A stretch of DNA of 64,000 nt from Prochlorococcus sp. AG-424-E18 (GCA_003210155.1 QCNC01000001.1:186001-250000); one strand, 5' to 3'. Positions 39,409-51,164 are shown, counted from the stretch's first letter. The notes: generated by a model not told the origin, from the sequence alone. Translations and numbers: made by a program.

Positions 39409-40116
39409 TTGAAATTACCAAAAGAAATTTTATTAAGTGAATTACTAAACTATAGTGTTAAGGGTAATATGGTACTTAATTATGGAAATGGTGAAAATGT
39501 TTGGATGCATCCCCCAGTTCACCGGATTCTCGGATGGTACTCTCGTCCTTCAAATTTTGATTTAAAAAGAAATGTTTGGCGATTAAATCAAATTACTCAA
39601 ATAATAGATAATGAAATTTATGTTAAAGGCGATCCAGCTATTTCAGATTTAGCAACTTTAAATAGGTTCCCAACTTTAATAGAAGCTAATCTTATAAATA
39701 TAAATGGATCAAAAATAGGAGTCATTGCAGATTTTTTATTTGAAATGAAAACTGGAAAAATTAAATATTACATAGTTTCTAGATCTAATCCTAAGATTCC
39801 AGGTTCTAGTAGATGGAAATTAACTATTGAAAATATCAATGACCAACAACCGGGATTGGTATTCTGTGAAATTAATTCTTTAGATGATTTATCTTTAATA
39901 AAATCAAGTATTAAAAATGAATTTATGCAAAAAGGAAAAAAAATTTTTGATAGATTTGACGATATGAAAAATATTGCTTCTAATAGATTAGAGGAATGGC
40001 TTGAAGAAGATGAAGATATTAGCCAAAACTTAGATTTTAAACAAAAAAGTTTTTATAATAATGATAAATCATCTATACCGTCTAGTGAAAAAAAAGAAGA
40101 TGAACCTTGGATATAA
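39409..40116 (+). CDS. PRC-barrel domain-containing conserved protein
   Basis: ORF 235 aa, TTG start; KIGVIADFLFEMKTGKIKYYIVSRSNPKIPG PRC-barrel-like; position next to dnaN. Confidence 0.75.
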   Translation: MKLPKEILLSELLNYSVKGNMVLNYGNGENVWMHPPVHRILGWYSRPSNFDLKRNVWRLNQITQIIDNEIYVKGDPAISDLATLNRFPTLIEANLININGSKIGVIADFLFEMKTGKIKYYIVSRSNPKIPGSSRWKLTIENINDQQPGLVFCEINSLDDLSLIKSSIKNEFMQKGKKIFDRFDDMKNIASNRLEEWLEEDEDISQNLDFKQKSFYNNDKSSIPSSEKKEDEPWI

Positions 40117-40119
40117 ATA

Positions 40120-42459
40120 ATGATTAATCAAGAAAATAATGATCTATTTGATCTTAACGAAGCACTAAAAGTTGAAAATTTAACACTTAATGATTATGAA
40201 GAAATTTGCAAAAGATTAAAGAGAAAACCTAACAGAACGGAATTAGGCATGTTTGGCGTTATGTGGTCCGAACATTGTTGTTATAGAAATTCAAAACCTT
40301 TACTATCTAAGTTTCCCACTAAAGGTAAAGATATTTTAGTTGGACCTGGAGAAAATGCTGGCGTTATTGATGTTGGAAATAATCAAAAACTTGTTTTTAA
40401 GATAGAAAGTCATAATCATCCTTCTGCTATTGAACCTTTTCAAGGCGCAGCAACAGGTGTAGGAGGAATTTTAAGAGATATATTCACAATGGGTGCAAGG
40501 CCAGTTGCAATTTTGAATTCATTGAGATTTGGCAACCTTGATAAATCATCAAACGTTGATTTACTACGAGGAGTTGTTTCCGGTATTGCACATTATGGGA
40601 ATTGCGTGGGTGTGCCAACTGTTGGAGGTGAAATTGACTTCGATGAAAGTTACTCTGGAAATCCTCTCGTGAATGTTATGGCTCTAGGACTTTTAGAGAC
40701 TGAGGAAATCGTTTGTTCTGGAGCTAAAAATGTAGGATCACCAGTGTTATATGTTGGTAATACAACTGGCAGAGATGGTGTTGGTGGTGCTAGTTTTGCT
40801 AGTTCAGAATTAACTACAACCTCATTGGATGATAGGCCTGCTGTTCAGGTAGGTGATCCATTTGTTGAGAAAAGTCTTATTGAAGCTTGTTTAGATGCTT
40901 TTAAGACAGGGGATGTAATTGCAGCTCAAGATATGGGTGCTGCAGGTTTAACATGCAGTAGCGCAGAGATGGCCGCAAATGGAAATTTAGGGATATCTAT
41001 TGATTTAGATTTTGTCCCTTCTAGAGAAGATGAAATGTCCTCATACCAATATTTATTATCTGAATCGCAAGAAAGAATGTTGTTTGTCGTAAAGGAAGAA
41101 AAAATTAATGATCTTATTGAAAAATTTAATAAATGGGGATTATATGCCAGTGTTATTGGTGAAGTGATAGGAACTAATGAGGTAATTATTTCTCATAAAG
41201 GTAAAATTGTAGCCCAAATACCTACTTCTGCCTTATCTGATGATACTCCAGTAAATTTTCACAATGTTATTAATAAGCCACCAGATGATCTTTTAAAGAA
41301 ATGGGAATGGAAAGAAAAAGACTTACCAGAAATTCATGAGCAAAAAATATTTTCATTGAAGGAAAATATGAATTTTTCTTTTTCAGAAATCATTTTAAAA
41401 CTTCTTTCTAATCCATCAATAGCTTCTAAACGATGGATTTATAAACAATATGATTCTCAAGTTCAAGCAAATACAGTTTTTAAACCCGGAAAATCAGATG
41501 CAGCCGTAGTAAGACTAAGGGAACAAAATAAAAAAAATAAAAGTAAAGTATTTTCCGGTGTCGCTGCTTCAGTTGATTGCAATAGTAGATGGGTTGCGCT
41601 TGATCCTTTTAGAGGATCTATCGCTGCCGTTGCAGAGTCCGCTAGAAATGTTAGTTGTGTTGGTGCTGAACCAGTAGCAATTACAAATAATTTAAATTTT
41701 TCTTCCCCTGAAAATGAAATAGGATATTGGCAACTCTCATCTTCATGTAATGGCATTGCTGAAGCCTGTAAAGCTTTAGAAACGCCTGTTACAGGAGGTA
41801 ATGTATCTTTATATAATGAATCTAAAAATAAAGATAATTTAATTACTCCTATCAATCCTACTCCTGTTATTGGAATGGTTGGAAAGATCGATAATGTCGA
41901 AAAAGCTATAAGTAGTGAATGGAAAAATGTTGAAGATCAAATCTGGTTAATTGGTTCTTCCAAATCAGAAATAAAAATTGCAGCTAGTTCTTATCTGGAA
42001 TATTTTCATGGAGAAATTACAGGTCGGCCTCCAAAAATAGATTTGTTAGATGAAAAGTTTTGCCAGAGTTTTTTAAGAAATGCTATTTTAAAAAGTATTG
42101 TAGTTTCTTCTCACGATATAAGCGACGGAGGTTTAGCCATAGCCTTAGCAGAGTCTTGTATTTTGTCCGCAATGGGTGCAACTATAGAATTAGAGAAAGA
42201 TTTAAATAGAGTTGATAATTTATTGTTTGCCGAAGGGGGATCAAGAATTATTTTTTCAATTAGTAAAATGAAACAAAATGAATGGTTTAATTATTTAAAA
42301 CAAAATCAAATAAATTTCCCACCAAGTGTTTATGTAAAAAAAATAGGATACGTATCTAGTGAAACGTTGAACATAAAAATCAACGAAAAAAAAATTTGCA
42401 ATATTAGGGTTGAGGAATTAACCGAAAAATTTAATAATAGTATTTCAGATTACTTTTAA
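40120..42459 (+). CDS. purL: Phosphoribosylformylglycinamidine synthase II
   Basis: ORF 779 aa; GMFGVMWSEHCCYRNSKPLL, KIESHNHPSAIEPFQGAATGVGGILRDIFTMGARP, SSHDISDGGLAIALAES. Confidence 0.97.
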   Translation: MINQENNDLFDLNEALKVENLTLNDYEEICKRLKRKPNRTELGMFGVMWSEHCCYRNSKPLLSKFPTKGKDILVGPGENAGVIDVGNNQKLVFKIESHNHPSAIEPFQGAATGVGGILRDIFTMGARPVAILNSLRFGNLDKSSNVDLLRGVVSGIAHYGNCVGVPTVGGEIDFDESYSGNPLVNVMALGLLETEEIVCSGAKNVGSPVLYVGNTTGRDGVGGASFASSELTTTSLDDRPAVQVGDPFVEKSLIEACLDAFKTGDVIAAQDMGAAGLTCSSAEMAANGNLGISIDLDFVPSREDEMSSYQYLLSESQERMLFVVKEEKINDLIEKFNKWGLYASVIGEVIGTNEVIISHKGKIVAQIPTSALSDDTPVNFHNVINKPPDDLLKKWEWKEKDLPEIHEQKIFSLKENMNFSFSEIILKLLSNPSIASKRWIYKQYDSQVQANTVFKPGKSDAAVVRLREQNKKNKSKVFSGVAASVDCNSRWVALDPFRGSIAAVAESARNVSCVGAEPVAITNNLNFSSPENEIGYWQLSSSCNGIAEACKALETPVTGGNVSLYNESKNKDNLITPINPTPVIGMVGKIDNVEKAISSEWKNVEDQIWLIGSSKSEIKIAASSYLEYFHGEITGRPPKIDLLDEKFCQSFLRNAILKSIVVSSHDISDGGLAIALAESCILSAMGATIELEKDLNRVDNLLFAEGGSRIIFSISKMKQNEWFNYLKQNQINFPPSVYVKKIGYVSSETLNIKINEKKICNIRVEELTEKFNNSISDYF

Positions 42460-42506
42460 ATATGAAAAACATTTCTCAACTATTAATCATTTTAAGATAT
42501 TAAGTT

Positions 42507-43967
42507 ATGTGCGGAATAGTTGGAATTGTTTCTTCAAATGATGTAAATCAACAAATTTACGATAGTCTTTTGCTTTTGCAGCATAGAGGTCAAGACTCAA
42601 CAGGTATCGCAACAATGGAAAATACTGTTTTTCATATACATAAGGTTAAAGGTCAGGTTAATACTGCTTATAGAACTAGAGATATGAGGAATCTAATTGG
42701 CAAAATTGGATTGGGTCATGTTAGGTATGCAACAAAGGGATCAGCAGAAAGTGTAGAAGAAGCACAGCCTTTTTATGTTAATGCTCCTTATGGAATTGTT
42801 TTGATACATAATGGAAATTTGACTAATACCAGAGATTTAGAAAAACAGTTATTTAATGTCGACAAGCGGCATACAAATTCCTCAAGTGATACTGAAATGT
42901 TGTTAAATGTATTTGCGACAGAATTACAAGAACAAATTCATAATCAAGAATTAGAACCTGATATTATTTTTAATGCTGTCAAATCTTTACATAAAAGAAT
43001 TCAAGGATCATATGCTTCAATTGCGTTAATTTCAGGCCATGGTTTATTAGCATTTAGAGATCCTTTTGGTATTAGACCTTTAGTTATAGGGAAAAGAATT
43101 TCATTAACCACAAAAAAAGAAGAATGGATGGTTGCAAGCGAATCTTTAGTACTTGAGAATAATGATTATGAAGTAGTGAGAGATGTAGATCCAGGAGAAG
43201 CTGTTTTTATAAATTTTGATGGGGAGTTTTTCTCCAAGCAATGTTCTGAAAATCCAATGTTATTTCCCTGTGCTTTTGAATATGTTTATTTAGCTAGGCC
43301 AGATTCAATTATGAATGGAATTTCAGTCTATAAAGCTCGTTTAAAGATGGGAGATTATTTAGCAGAAACAATAAAAGAAACAATCAATTCTGGAGATATT
43401 GATGTAGTTATGCCTATTCCTGATTCTTCTCGACCGGCGGCAATGCAAGTTGCAAGACAGTTAGGGATAGAATATAGGGAAGGTTTTTTTAAAAATAGAT
43501 ATGTTGGCAGAACATTCATAATGCCTGGTCAGCAGAAACGTAAGAAATCTGTAAGGCAAAAATTAAATGCCATGAGTGCAGAGTTTAAAAATAAAAATGT
43601 ATTAATCGTTGATGACTCGATAGTAAGAGGTACTACTTCAAAAGAAATTGTCCAGATGGCTAAAGATGCAGGAGCAAATAAAGTTTTTTTTACATCAGCA
43701 GCTCCTCCTGTTCGTTATCCTCATGTTTATGGAATTAATATGCCTAATAGAGATGAATTAATAGCTCACAATAGGACAATAAGTGAAATCGCCGATAAAC
43801 TTGAAATTGATAACCTTGTTTATCAAAGTGTTGAAAGTTTGCGTAAATCTATAATTGGTGATTCTCCTATTAAAGGTTTAGAGATGAGTTGTTTTACTGG
43901 TGATTATGTAACTGGAACAGTAAATCAAGAATACTTAAATTGGGTTGAAAATGAATATAAATCTTAG
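42507..43967 (+). CDS. purF: Amidophosphoribosyltransferase
   Basis: ORF 486 aa; [42 protein letters not shown]. Confidence 0.97.
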   Translation: MCGIVGIVSSNDVNQQIYDSLLLLQHRGQDSTGIATMENTVFHIHKVKGQVNTAYRTRDMRNLIGKIGLGHVRYATKGSAESVEEAQPFYVNAPYGIVLIHNGNLTNTRDLEKQLFNVDKRHTNSSSDTEMLLNVFATELQEQIHNQELEPDIIFNAVKSLHKRIQGSYASIALISGHGLLAFRDPFGIRPLVIGKRISLTTKKEEWMVASESLVLENNDYEVVRDVDPGEAVFINFDGEFFSKQCSENPMLFPCAFEYVYLARPDSIMNGISVYKARLKMGDYLAETIKETINSGDIDVVMPIPDSSRPAAMQVARQLGIEYREGFFKNRYVGRTFIMPGQQKRKKSVRQKLNAMSAEFKNKNVLIVDDSIVRGTTSKEIVQMAKDAGANKVFFTSAAPPVRYPHVYGINMPNRDELIAHNRTISEIADKLEIDNLVYQSVESLRKSIIGDSPIKGLEMSCFTGDYVTGTVNQEYLNWVENEYKS

Positions 43968-46405
43968 TCGAGGAAGTTTTCAAGTCGGAAACAATTTTCA
44001 AGATATTCATCATTATCTAATTTTAAAAATTCAATTAAAAAGTTTGATTTGTTGGATTTGAAGTTTAATTTATTTAGGTCTAATCTTGCAGATTTGTTTT
44101 TATTAGTTTCAATATCAAGGTAATGGTTACTTGCCATTATCTTGAGGAAGTAATCGTTTTTAAGTTGGGTTTTTTCATTCAAATATCCCAAACTGTTTTC
44201 ATTTGAGCAGTAAATTTCATTACTATTTATGCAAAAGATTTTTCCTTGTTTAGATATTAAAAAGATATTTTCTCCATCATTAAATGTACAACAAGAAACG
44301 ATTTTTTCAGATGGTAAAAGTTTTGCAATGATTAATCCTTGGGATTGTTTAGAAGTTGGCGTTAAAAATTTATTTGATAAATTAAATTTAAAAATTCTTC
44401 CTATCGAGGTTAATATTATTACATCTTTCCTTTCATTAGAAATAAAAGAATCAATTGTTTTTAAATTATTTTTTAATTTTGTAATAGTGAAAGATCTATT
44501 GCTTTTAATCATATCTTCATCAAATAAAACTTTTTTAAATCTTCCATCTGAATTTAATATGCATAAATAATTTTTAATGTCTTTTTTAATTGAGTGAAAA
44601 TTTATTATTTCACTATGATGAATATTTCCAAGAATTTTGTTATCTAATTTATAGTCTTTATTAATATTTGATTCCCAATCAATGTTAAATACTTTTCCCG
44701 TATTTGTTATTCCAATTAATTTTATATTTTTTTCAATATTACATATAAATTTTTGAATATTTTTATTATCTATAATTTTATTTACAACCTCAAATGATTT
44801 CTTGTAATTACCTAAAATCATCCTTTTTAAATAAAGTCTATTGTCTATGTACAATTTTGTTTTTTTATTTATAAAGTCTTCTAATATCTGATTATTAAGA
44901 GTTTCTAATTCTTGATTTTGATTTATATTTTTAATTATTTTTGTTTTACGTATAACATTGTATTTTTTCTTTAATATTAATAATTCTTCTACAAGTAATT
45001 CAAGTAATAATTCTCTTTCGTTCAACAATTTTTGCAAATAATTCTTTTTTTCTTCATAATTTTTTATATCGTTATCAATTTGATTTTTTTCTAGATTTGT
45101 TAATTTTTTTAGTGGCATATCTAAAACTGAATTTGCCTGTTTTTCACTTAAGAAAAAATTTTCTACTAATTTTGATCTAGCTTGCACAGAGTTTTCTGAT
45201 TCTTCTATAGTTGAAATAACTTTTTTTATGTTTTTTGTAGCTTTAGATAAACCTTCTGATATTTCTAGTTTATCAAGAGTGTTTTTTAGAAAATAAAAAG
45301 TTCTTTTTCTAATTGTTTCTTCTCTAAATTCAAGAAAATAGTTGAGATATTTTTTCAGATTTAGTTGTACAGGTTTGCCTTTGATTAAAGCTAAGAATAT
45401 TGCGCCAAAGTTTGTTTGGAGAGTTGTTTTTTTATATAAATTAGAAATAACAAGTTCAGAATTAGAATCTTTTTTTAGTTCTATTACAATTCTCATTCCA
45501 TCTCTGTCGCTCTCATCCCTAATATCCGAAATCCCAATAATTTTGCCTGAATTAACAAGTTCCGCTAGTTTTTCAATCCAACCTGCTTTATTAATTTGGT
45601 AAGGAAGTTCCGTAATGATTATTGCATTCTTTTTATGTTTCCCTTTGCCTAAATTTACCTCTTCCGTATTTACAACTCCTCTTATCGTTATAGACCCTTT
45701 TCCAGTTTGATAAAGTTCTTCTATTGAATGACTATAAATTAATTCTCCGCCCGTAGGAAAATCAGGTCCTTTGATAATGTTAGAAAGTTTTTTATCACTA
45801 ATATCTTTATTTTTAACTAAGGCAACTAAACCATCGACAATTTCCCCAAGGTTATGAGGCGGAATATTTGTTGCCATGCCAACAGCAATACCTGATGAGC
45901 CGTTCAACAATAAAAATGGAAGTTGAGCTGGAAGAACATCTGGTTCTTTTTGAGAACCGTCAAAGTTATTTGAGAAGTTTACTGTTTCTGATGCAATTTC
46001 TTCAAGAAATCCTTTATGAGCTATTGGAGCTAATCTGGTTTCTGTATACCTCATTGCTGCCGGCGGATCATTATCCACAGATCCAAAATTCCCATGACCG
46101 TCAAGAGTAGGATACTTAGTTGAGAAATTTTGTACCAGCTTTACCAATGCATCGTAAACTGCTTGATCTCCATGAGGATGGTATTTTCCAAGTACATCTC
46201 CAACAACTCTTGCACACTTCCTGAATGGTTTATCAGGAGTTAAACCTAATTCATACATCGCGAATATGATTCTTCTTTGTACAGGCTTAAGACCATCCCT
46301 TGCATCAGGCAACGCACGTCCAACTATGACGCTCATTGCATACTCCAAATAAGAACGTTGCATTTCTTCTTGAAGCGAGATGGAAGTGAAGTTTTTCTTA
46401 TCCAT
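43964..46405 (-). CDS. DNA gyrase / topoisomerase IV subunit A family (GyrA/ParC-like)
   Basis: ORF 813 aa; [40 protein letters not shown]; divergent C-terminal domain. Confidence 0.93.
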   Translation of the reverse strand: MDKKNFTSISLQEEMQRSYLEYAMSVIVGRALPDARDGLKPVQRRIIFAMYELGLTPDKPFRKCARVVGDVLGKYHPHGDQAVYDALVKLVQNFSTKYPTLDGHGNFGSVDNDPPAAMRYTETRLAPIAHKGFLEEIASETVNFSNNFDGSQKEPDVLPAQLPFLLLNGSSGIAVGMATNIPPHNLGEIVDGLVALVKNKDISDKKLSNIIKGPDFPTGGELIYSHSIEELYQTGKGSITIRGVVNTEEVNLGKGKHKKNAIIITELPYQINKAGWIEKLAELVNSGKIIGISDIRDESDRDGMRIVIELKKDSNSELVISNLYKKTTLQTNFGAIFLALIKGKPVQLNLKKYLNYFLEFREETIRKRTFYFLKNTLDKLEISEGLSKATKNIKKVISTIEESENSVQARSKLVENFFLSEKQANSVLDMPLKKLTNLEKNQIDNDIKNYEEKKNYLQKLLNERELLLELLVEELLILKKKYNVIRKTKIIKNINQNQELETLNNQILEDFINKKTKLYIDNRLYLKRMILGNYKKSFEVVNKIIDNKNIQKFICNIEKNIKLIGITNTGKVFNIDWESNINKDYKLDNKILGNIHHSEIINFHSIKKDIKNYLCILNSDGRFKKVLFDEDMIKSNRSFTITKLKNNLKTIDSFISNERKDVIILTSIGRIFKFNLSNKFLTPTSKQSQGLIIAKLLPSEKIVSCCTFNDGENIFLISKQGKIFCINSNEIYCSNENSLGYLNEKTQLKNDYFLKIMASNHYLDIETNKNKSARLDLNKLNFKSNKSNFLIEFLKLDNDEYLENCFRLENFLD

Positions 46406-46492
46406 TAGAGCGCATACTTAAATAATTATTAATTCACTAAATTAAGACTAATAGGTAAAACAATATTTACCAGTATTGAACATTAAGATGAT

Positions 46493-47347
46493 TCAATTTA
46501 TTTTGGATTTTGCTACTAATACATCTTTTTTTAGTTGTTCATTTTGTAAAAGAATTTCTGTAGAAGCTTGTAATTTTTCTCCCCATAACTGTTCTTTTCT
46601 ATAATCGTAATCGACATATTTTGGATCTTTAGCCAAAGCCTTTTTTGCTAGCTGAATTGCTAATTTATTATCTTGGATATTTATACATGATGCTAGGCCT
46701 AGTAATGGTTCAGCATTTTCCTCAATTGAGATGGCACTTTCAAAAAGTTTGATTGAGAGATTTATATTATTTCTCTCGAAATAAGCTAAACCTTGATTAT
46801 TGATTGCTTGCCAGAAATCAGGTTTAATTTTTATTGATTTATCAAACAATTTGATAGCTCCCAAATAATTTTTTTCCATTAATAAAATATTTCCTAATTG
46901 AAAAATAGCTTTGTGGTTATTAGGCTCAATCTTTATTCCTTTTTCTAAAGCACTCTTTGCCTTTGTTTGTTGTGAAGTTTTTAGATAAACATTACTTTTA
47001 GCAAAATATATTTCGCTTATGCTTGAATTGATCTGTTCTGCTTTATTTAGAGAATTTAAAGCGTTTTTGTATTTTTTGTTAGCTATTTGTGCTTCAGCCA
47101 AAATCAACCATAGTTTTTCATCTTTTGCATTTATTTTTACTGCTAATTTGGCTAAGTTAAGGCTGTCTTCATATTGACCAAAATATAGTAACTGATATGC
47201 ATTTTTCCCAATATATAAACTTTGTTTTTGTAAATTTTTTATTGTTGGGAAATAATAATAGGGAACTAATGCTCGAACTATTTCTATTTGAAAAAAGTAA
47301 AAAGAGATCAAGACGATCCAGATTGTTTTTTTTAAAAACTTCTTCAT
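46493..47347 (-). CDS. TPR-repeat protein with N-terminal membrane/signal segment
   Basis: ORF 284 aa; repeated A..L..G....P...A...LG TPR patterns; hydrophobic N-terminus. Confidence 0.82.
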   Translation of the reverse strand: MKKFLKKTIWIVLISFYFFQIEIVRALVPYYYFPTIKNLQKQSLYIGKNAYQLLYFGQYEDSLNLAKLAVKINAKDEKLWLILAEAQIANKKYKNALNSLNKAEQINSSISEIYFAKSNVYLKTSQQTKAKSALEKGIKIEPNNHKAIFQLGNILLMEKNYLGAIKLFDKSIKIKPDFWQAINNQGLAYFERNNINLSIKLFESAISIEENAEPLLGLASCINIQDNKLAIQLAKKALAKDPKYVDYDYRKEQLWGEKLQASTEILLQNEQLKKDVLVAKSKIN

Positions 47348-47357
47348 ATTTTAATTT

Positions 47358-48299
47358 TTAATTATTTATATTTGCTTGAATGTTTCTTTTCCACATCCAT
47401 GGTTTAATTCTTTTTAAAGTAGTTCCTTTAAGATTTTCTTGCCACGTTTTATCGTCCCAATTGAGGGACTCAATATTAAGATTTTTAATCCATTCTTTTG
47501 GTGTAGTTTCATGATTATTGTTGAGTGGCACTGATTTATTCCACGGACAAACATCTTGACAAATATCACATCCTGCAACCCACCCACCTAAATTTTTTTC
47601 TATTTTCTTTGGAATAGTTTTATCTTTGCTTTCTATTGTGTGATACGCAATGCAAAGATCTGATTGTATTACAAATGGTTCTATGATTGCCTTTGTAGGA
47701 CAATGTTCAATACAAATATCACATTTTCCACAAAGTGATTCATGAGGTTTATCTGGCATTAAATCTTTTGTGAGAATCATAAAACCCAAAGTAAACCAAG
47801 AACCATTTTTTTTGCTGATTAAATTACTATTTTTACCTATCCAACCAATCCCTGCTTCTTCTGCCCATGCTTTTTCAAGAAGCGGAGAGGTATCAACACA
47901 TATTTTCCATTTGCAATCAGGAATTTCTAGGTCGATCCATTTACCAATATTCTTTAATTTTTTGTGAATTACTTTATGATAATCTTCACCTTGACCAAAT
48001 TTTGCAACCTTGAGGAAATTGTTGTTGCTGTTTTGTGAATTAATGTAAGTAAATCCAACGCTTAAAACACTTTTTCCATCTTCAAAAAGTGAGCCTATAT
48101 TTTTTCTTTTTTCTGCTTCCATCCACTTCATTTCAGCATGATAGTTATTTGACAACCATCTTTCTAATGCATTAGTTCTTAATTTTACGCGCGAACTTCC
48201 TGGTACTGAAGCTATTCCGGCAACTGTAAAGCCTTCAAAAATAGCTCTTTCTTTTAATTTTTTACTTATTTCTTTTTTGTCTTGAATCGTATCAATCAT
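47358..48299 (-). CDS. queG: Epoxyqueuosine reductase
   Basis: ORF 313 aa; two 4Fe-4S motifs CGKCDICIEHCPTKAI and CDICQDVCPWNK; AEEAGIGWIGKNSNLI. Confidence 0.93.
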   Translation of the reverse strand: MIDTIQDKKEISKKLKERAIFEGFTVAGIASVPGSSRVKLRTNALERWLSNNYHAEMKWMEAEKRKNIGSLFEDGKSVLSVGFTYINSQNSNNNFLKVAKFGQGEDYHKVIHKKLKNIGKWIDLEIPDCKWKICVDTSPLLEKAWAEEAGIGWIGKNSNLISKKNGSWFTLGFMILTKDLMPDKPHESLCGKCDICIEHCPTKAIIEPFVIQSDLCIAYHTIESKDKTIPKKIEKNLGGWVAGCDICQDVCPWNKSVPLNNNHETTPKEWIKNLNIESLNWDDKTWQENLKGTTLKRIKPWMWKRNIQANINN

Positions 48300-48444
48300 T
48301 TCTTTTTCTTTATAGCATTTCTTTATAAAAGTTCTTTTTGCAGAATAAACTTATAAATAAAATTGATATATTTAAGAAAAATATATCCTATCTTAGTAAA
48401 AACAGTTAAATTATTAGTAAAGTTAATATAGTTAAAACGTTATT

Positions 48445-49179
48445 TTGGTTGAATCTAATCAAAATCAAGATTCCAATTTAGGATCTAGGCTTCAACAAGA
48501 TCTCAAAAATGATCTTATTGCTGGCCTTTTAGTTGTAATACCCTTAGCAACAACAATCTGGCTTTCATCGCTAGTAAGTAAATTTGTTTTAACGTTAGTT
48601 ACTTCAGTCCCAAAGCAACTAAATCCTTTTATTACTTTAAATCCTTTATTACAAGATTTAATTAATCTCACCTTAGGTTTAACTGTTCCTTTATTAGCTA
48701 TTTTGCTTATAGGCTTAATGGCAAGAAATTTTGTAGGAAGATGGTTGTTAGAATTTGGAGAGGGTACTTTATCAAAAATTCCAGTAGCTGGAGCGGTTTA
48801 TAAAACTCTTAAACAGTTGCTAGAAACTTTTTTAAGCAACAAATCTAATAGATTTAGAAGAGTTGTTTTAGTCGAATATCCTCGTGAGGGACTATATAGT
48901 GTAGGCTTTGTAACTGGAGATGTAGGACCTTCTCTACAGCCAGAATTGGAAGAAAAGTTACTTAGTGTTTTTATCCCTACAGCACCAAACCCAACTACTG
49001 GTTGGTATACACTCGTTCCTGAGTCTTCTGTTAAGGATTTGGATATTTCTGTTGAAGATGCTTTTAGAACAATAATTTCTGCTGGGATAGTTAATCCAGA
49101 TGAGAAAAATAACACCACAAATCCAACATTTTCAAAATTGTTTTCTCAATTACGAGCTTCCACTAATACTTCTTCTTAA
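48445..49179 (+). CDS. DUF502 family membrane protein
   Basis: ORF 244 aa, TTG start; GLLVVIPLATTIWL, IPVAGAVYKTLKQLLETF, VLVEYPREGLYSVGFVTG, VFIPTAPNPTTGWYTLVP. Confidence 0.88.
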   Translation: MVESNQNQDSNLGSRLQQDLKNDLIAGLLVVIPLATTIWLSSLVSKFVLTLVTSVPKQLNPFITLNPLLQDLINLTLGLTVPLLAILLIGLMARNFVGRWLLEFGEGTLSKIPVAGAVYKTLKQLLETFLSNKSNRFRRVVLVEYPREGLYSVGFVTGDVGPSLQPELEEKLLSVFIPTAPNPTTGWYTLVPESSVKDLDISVEDAFRTIISAGIVNPDEKNNTTNPTFSKLFSQLRASTNTSS

Positions 49180-49800
49180 TTGATGCATAATAGATCCCTT
49201 TCTAGAGAATTATCTTTAATTTCTCTTGGCCTTATAACAGATAAAGGTGATTTTAAATTAAATAAACTTCAGATAGAAGAAATTTTTGAATCTGCTCTGG
49301 ATTCTCTAATAAATCATTGCAGAGAGGAATTAGATAATTGCGAGTCAGAGTTAGAAAATGCTTCACAAAAAATATTAGATAGTGAATTGCAAGAAGGTGT
49401 TGATTCCTCTTATTCAAATGTTCGAGATGAGTTAAAACAATCTCTGACAAAAATTGAAACCGTAATGAATACACTCTCTGTCACTTTAGATTTTCCAAAA
49501 TTAATTGTTTCTAGCGGTCAAATTGATATTAGAGAGGATGTAAATCAAAGGATTTGTAATATAATCAACAACCTTAAAAGTATTGACTCAGATATCGATC
49601 AAGTAATGGATGGCTGGAGATTAAAAAGATTACCAAGAATTGATAGGGATATTTTGCGTCTAGCTTACGTGGATATCAATTTTTTGAATACACCTGTCGC
49701 TGTTGCTTGCGATGAGGCTGTAAATTTAGCTAATAAATATAGTGATTTGCAAGGAAAAAAATTTATTAATGGAGTTTTAAGGAGATTACAAACAATTTAA
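49180..49800 (+). CDS. nusB: Transcription antitermination protein NusB
   Basis: ORF 206 aa; SRELSLISLGLI, LPRIDRDILRLAYVDINFLNTPVAVACDEAVNLANKYSDLQGKKFINGVLRRL. Start TTG 49180 or ATG 49183. Confidence 0.92.
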   Translation: MMHNRSLSRELSLISLGLITDKGDFKLNKLQIEEIFESALDSLINHCREELDNCESELENASQKILDSELQEGVDSSYSNVRDELKQSLTKIETVMNTLSVTLDFPKLIVSSGQIDIREDVNQRICNIINNLKSIDSDIDQVMDGWRLKRLPRIDRDILRLAYVDINFLNTPVAVACDEAVNLANKYSDLQGKKFINGVLRRLQTI

Positions 49801-49867
49801 TTGCCATAATTATTTGATATAAATAAATAGTATTTAGAAAAATTTTAATTACGAACTATAGATAATA

Positions 49868-51097
49868 ATGACTAATACTGATTCTGATAATTCTCGAGAA
49901 TGGGCTGCACAAGCTTATGCACTTTTAAAAAAACGACAGGAAGAGCAAAAGCAAGCATTAGAGAAACAGGAAGAGCAAAAGCAAGCATTAGAGAAACAGG
50001 AAGAGCAAAAGCAAGATTCAATTGATATTCCTAATAAAGAAAATATTGCTGAACAGTCTAAAACTATTGCCGAACCAGAATTAGGAGAATTTGATGATAA
50101 TTTTACTTGGTCGGCAATGGTATTAGCTGCTCAGGGAAAAAAAATAAATCAAATTTCGATTGATGAAATTGATTGGTTAACTAAATTACGGAGAGGATTA
50201 GAAGAAACCCGAAAAGGATTTGTTACTGAATTATTGGATAAATTAGGAGATGATCCTCTTACTCCAGAATCTCTTGATGATTTAGAGACTTTATTGATAA
50301 GAGCTGATGTAGGGATTGATTCAACCGATAAAGTTATAAGTTCTCTTAGAACAAAATTAAACGAGGAAGTCGTGGGTGGAGAAGCAGGAATAAAATTTTT
50401 GAAGAAGGAATTAAAATTAATTATCGATAAACCAATAAAAAATTCGGGTTCTGATCTTTTAGTTCCCCAAAAGGGTAAATTAAATGTCTGGTTATTAGTG
50501 GGAGTTAATGGTGTTGGTAAAACCACTACGTTAGGGAAATTAGCATATTTGTCATCAAAAAGTAATTATAAAACTTTGATTGCTGCTGCTGATACTTTTA
50601 GAGCGGCTGCAGTAGAACAACTTAAAGTGTGGGGAGATAGGAGTAATGTTGATGTTATATCTAATCAATCAAAAAATGCTGATCCAGCTGCTGTAGTTTT
50701 TGATGCAATTAATTCTGCAAAGAAAAGAAATGTTGATTTATTACTTGTTGATACAGCTGGTAGATTGCAAACAAAAAATAATTTGATGGATGAATTAGCA
50801 AAAATAAAAAAAATTATTGATAAAAAGGTCCCAGATGCACTAGTTGAATCATTATTAGTCTTAGATGCAAGTCAGGGACAAAATGGCTTAAAACAAGCAA
50901 AAAGTTTTGCTAAATCAGCAGATTTAAGTGGAGCAATTATTACTAAATTAGATGGCACTTCTAGAGGAGGTGTTTCTTTAGCAGTATCTGAAGAAGTAAA
51001 TTTGCCAATAAGGTTTATTGGAGCTGGAGAAGGTATAAAAGATTTGAGACCATTTAATAGTTATGAATTTGTAGAGGCTATGCTTGCAGATAAATAA
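49868..51097 (+). CDS. ftsY: Signal recognition particle receptor FtsY
   Basis: ORF 409 aa; GVNGVGKTTTLGKLA, ADTFRAAAVEQL, VDTAGRLQTKNNLMDEL, TKLDGTSRGG. Confidence 0.97.
   Translation: MTNTDSDNSREWAAQAYALLKKRQEEQKQALEKQEEQKQALEKQEEQKQDSIDIPNKENIAEQSKTIAEPELGEFDDNFTWSAMVLAAQGKKINQISIDEIDWLTKLRRGLEETRKGFVTELLDKLGDDPLTPESLDDLETLLIRADVGIDSTDKVISSLRTKLNEEVVGGEAGIKFLKKELKLIIDKPIKNSGSDLLVPQKGKLNVWLLVGVNGVGKTTTLGKLAYLSSKSNYKTLIAAADTFRAAAVEQLKVWGDRSNVDVISNQSKNADPAAVVFDAINSAKKRNVDLLLVDTAGRLQTKNNLMDELAKIKKIIDKKVPDALVESLLVLDASQGQNGLKQAKSFAKSADLSGAIITKLDGTSRGGVSLAVSEEVNLPIRFIGAGEGIKDLRPFNSYEFVEAMLADK
49940..50015 (+). repeat. Exact 30-bp tandem repeat (about 2.5 copies) inside ftsY
   Basis: GAAGAGCAAAAGCAAGCATTAGAGAAACAG at 49940-49969 and 49970-49999, then GAAGAGCAAAAGCAAG at 50000-50015; encodes (EEQKQALEKQ)n. 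Confidence 0.97.
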
Positions 51098-51164
51098 AAA
51101 TTTAATTAATTTTTTTTAAAAACTTAAATTTAATGTTAAAACATACTTATCTATTAGATTTGTT

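Noticed and set aside
41463-41855. 130-aa ORF antisense to purL
   Set aside because: Shadow ORF opposite conserved PurL sequence.
49940-50015. Direct repeats as a possible CRISPR
   Set aside because: Contiguous repeats with no spacers, in frame within ftsY; no cas genes in the window.
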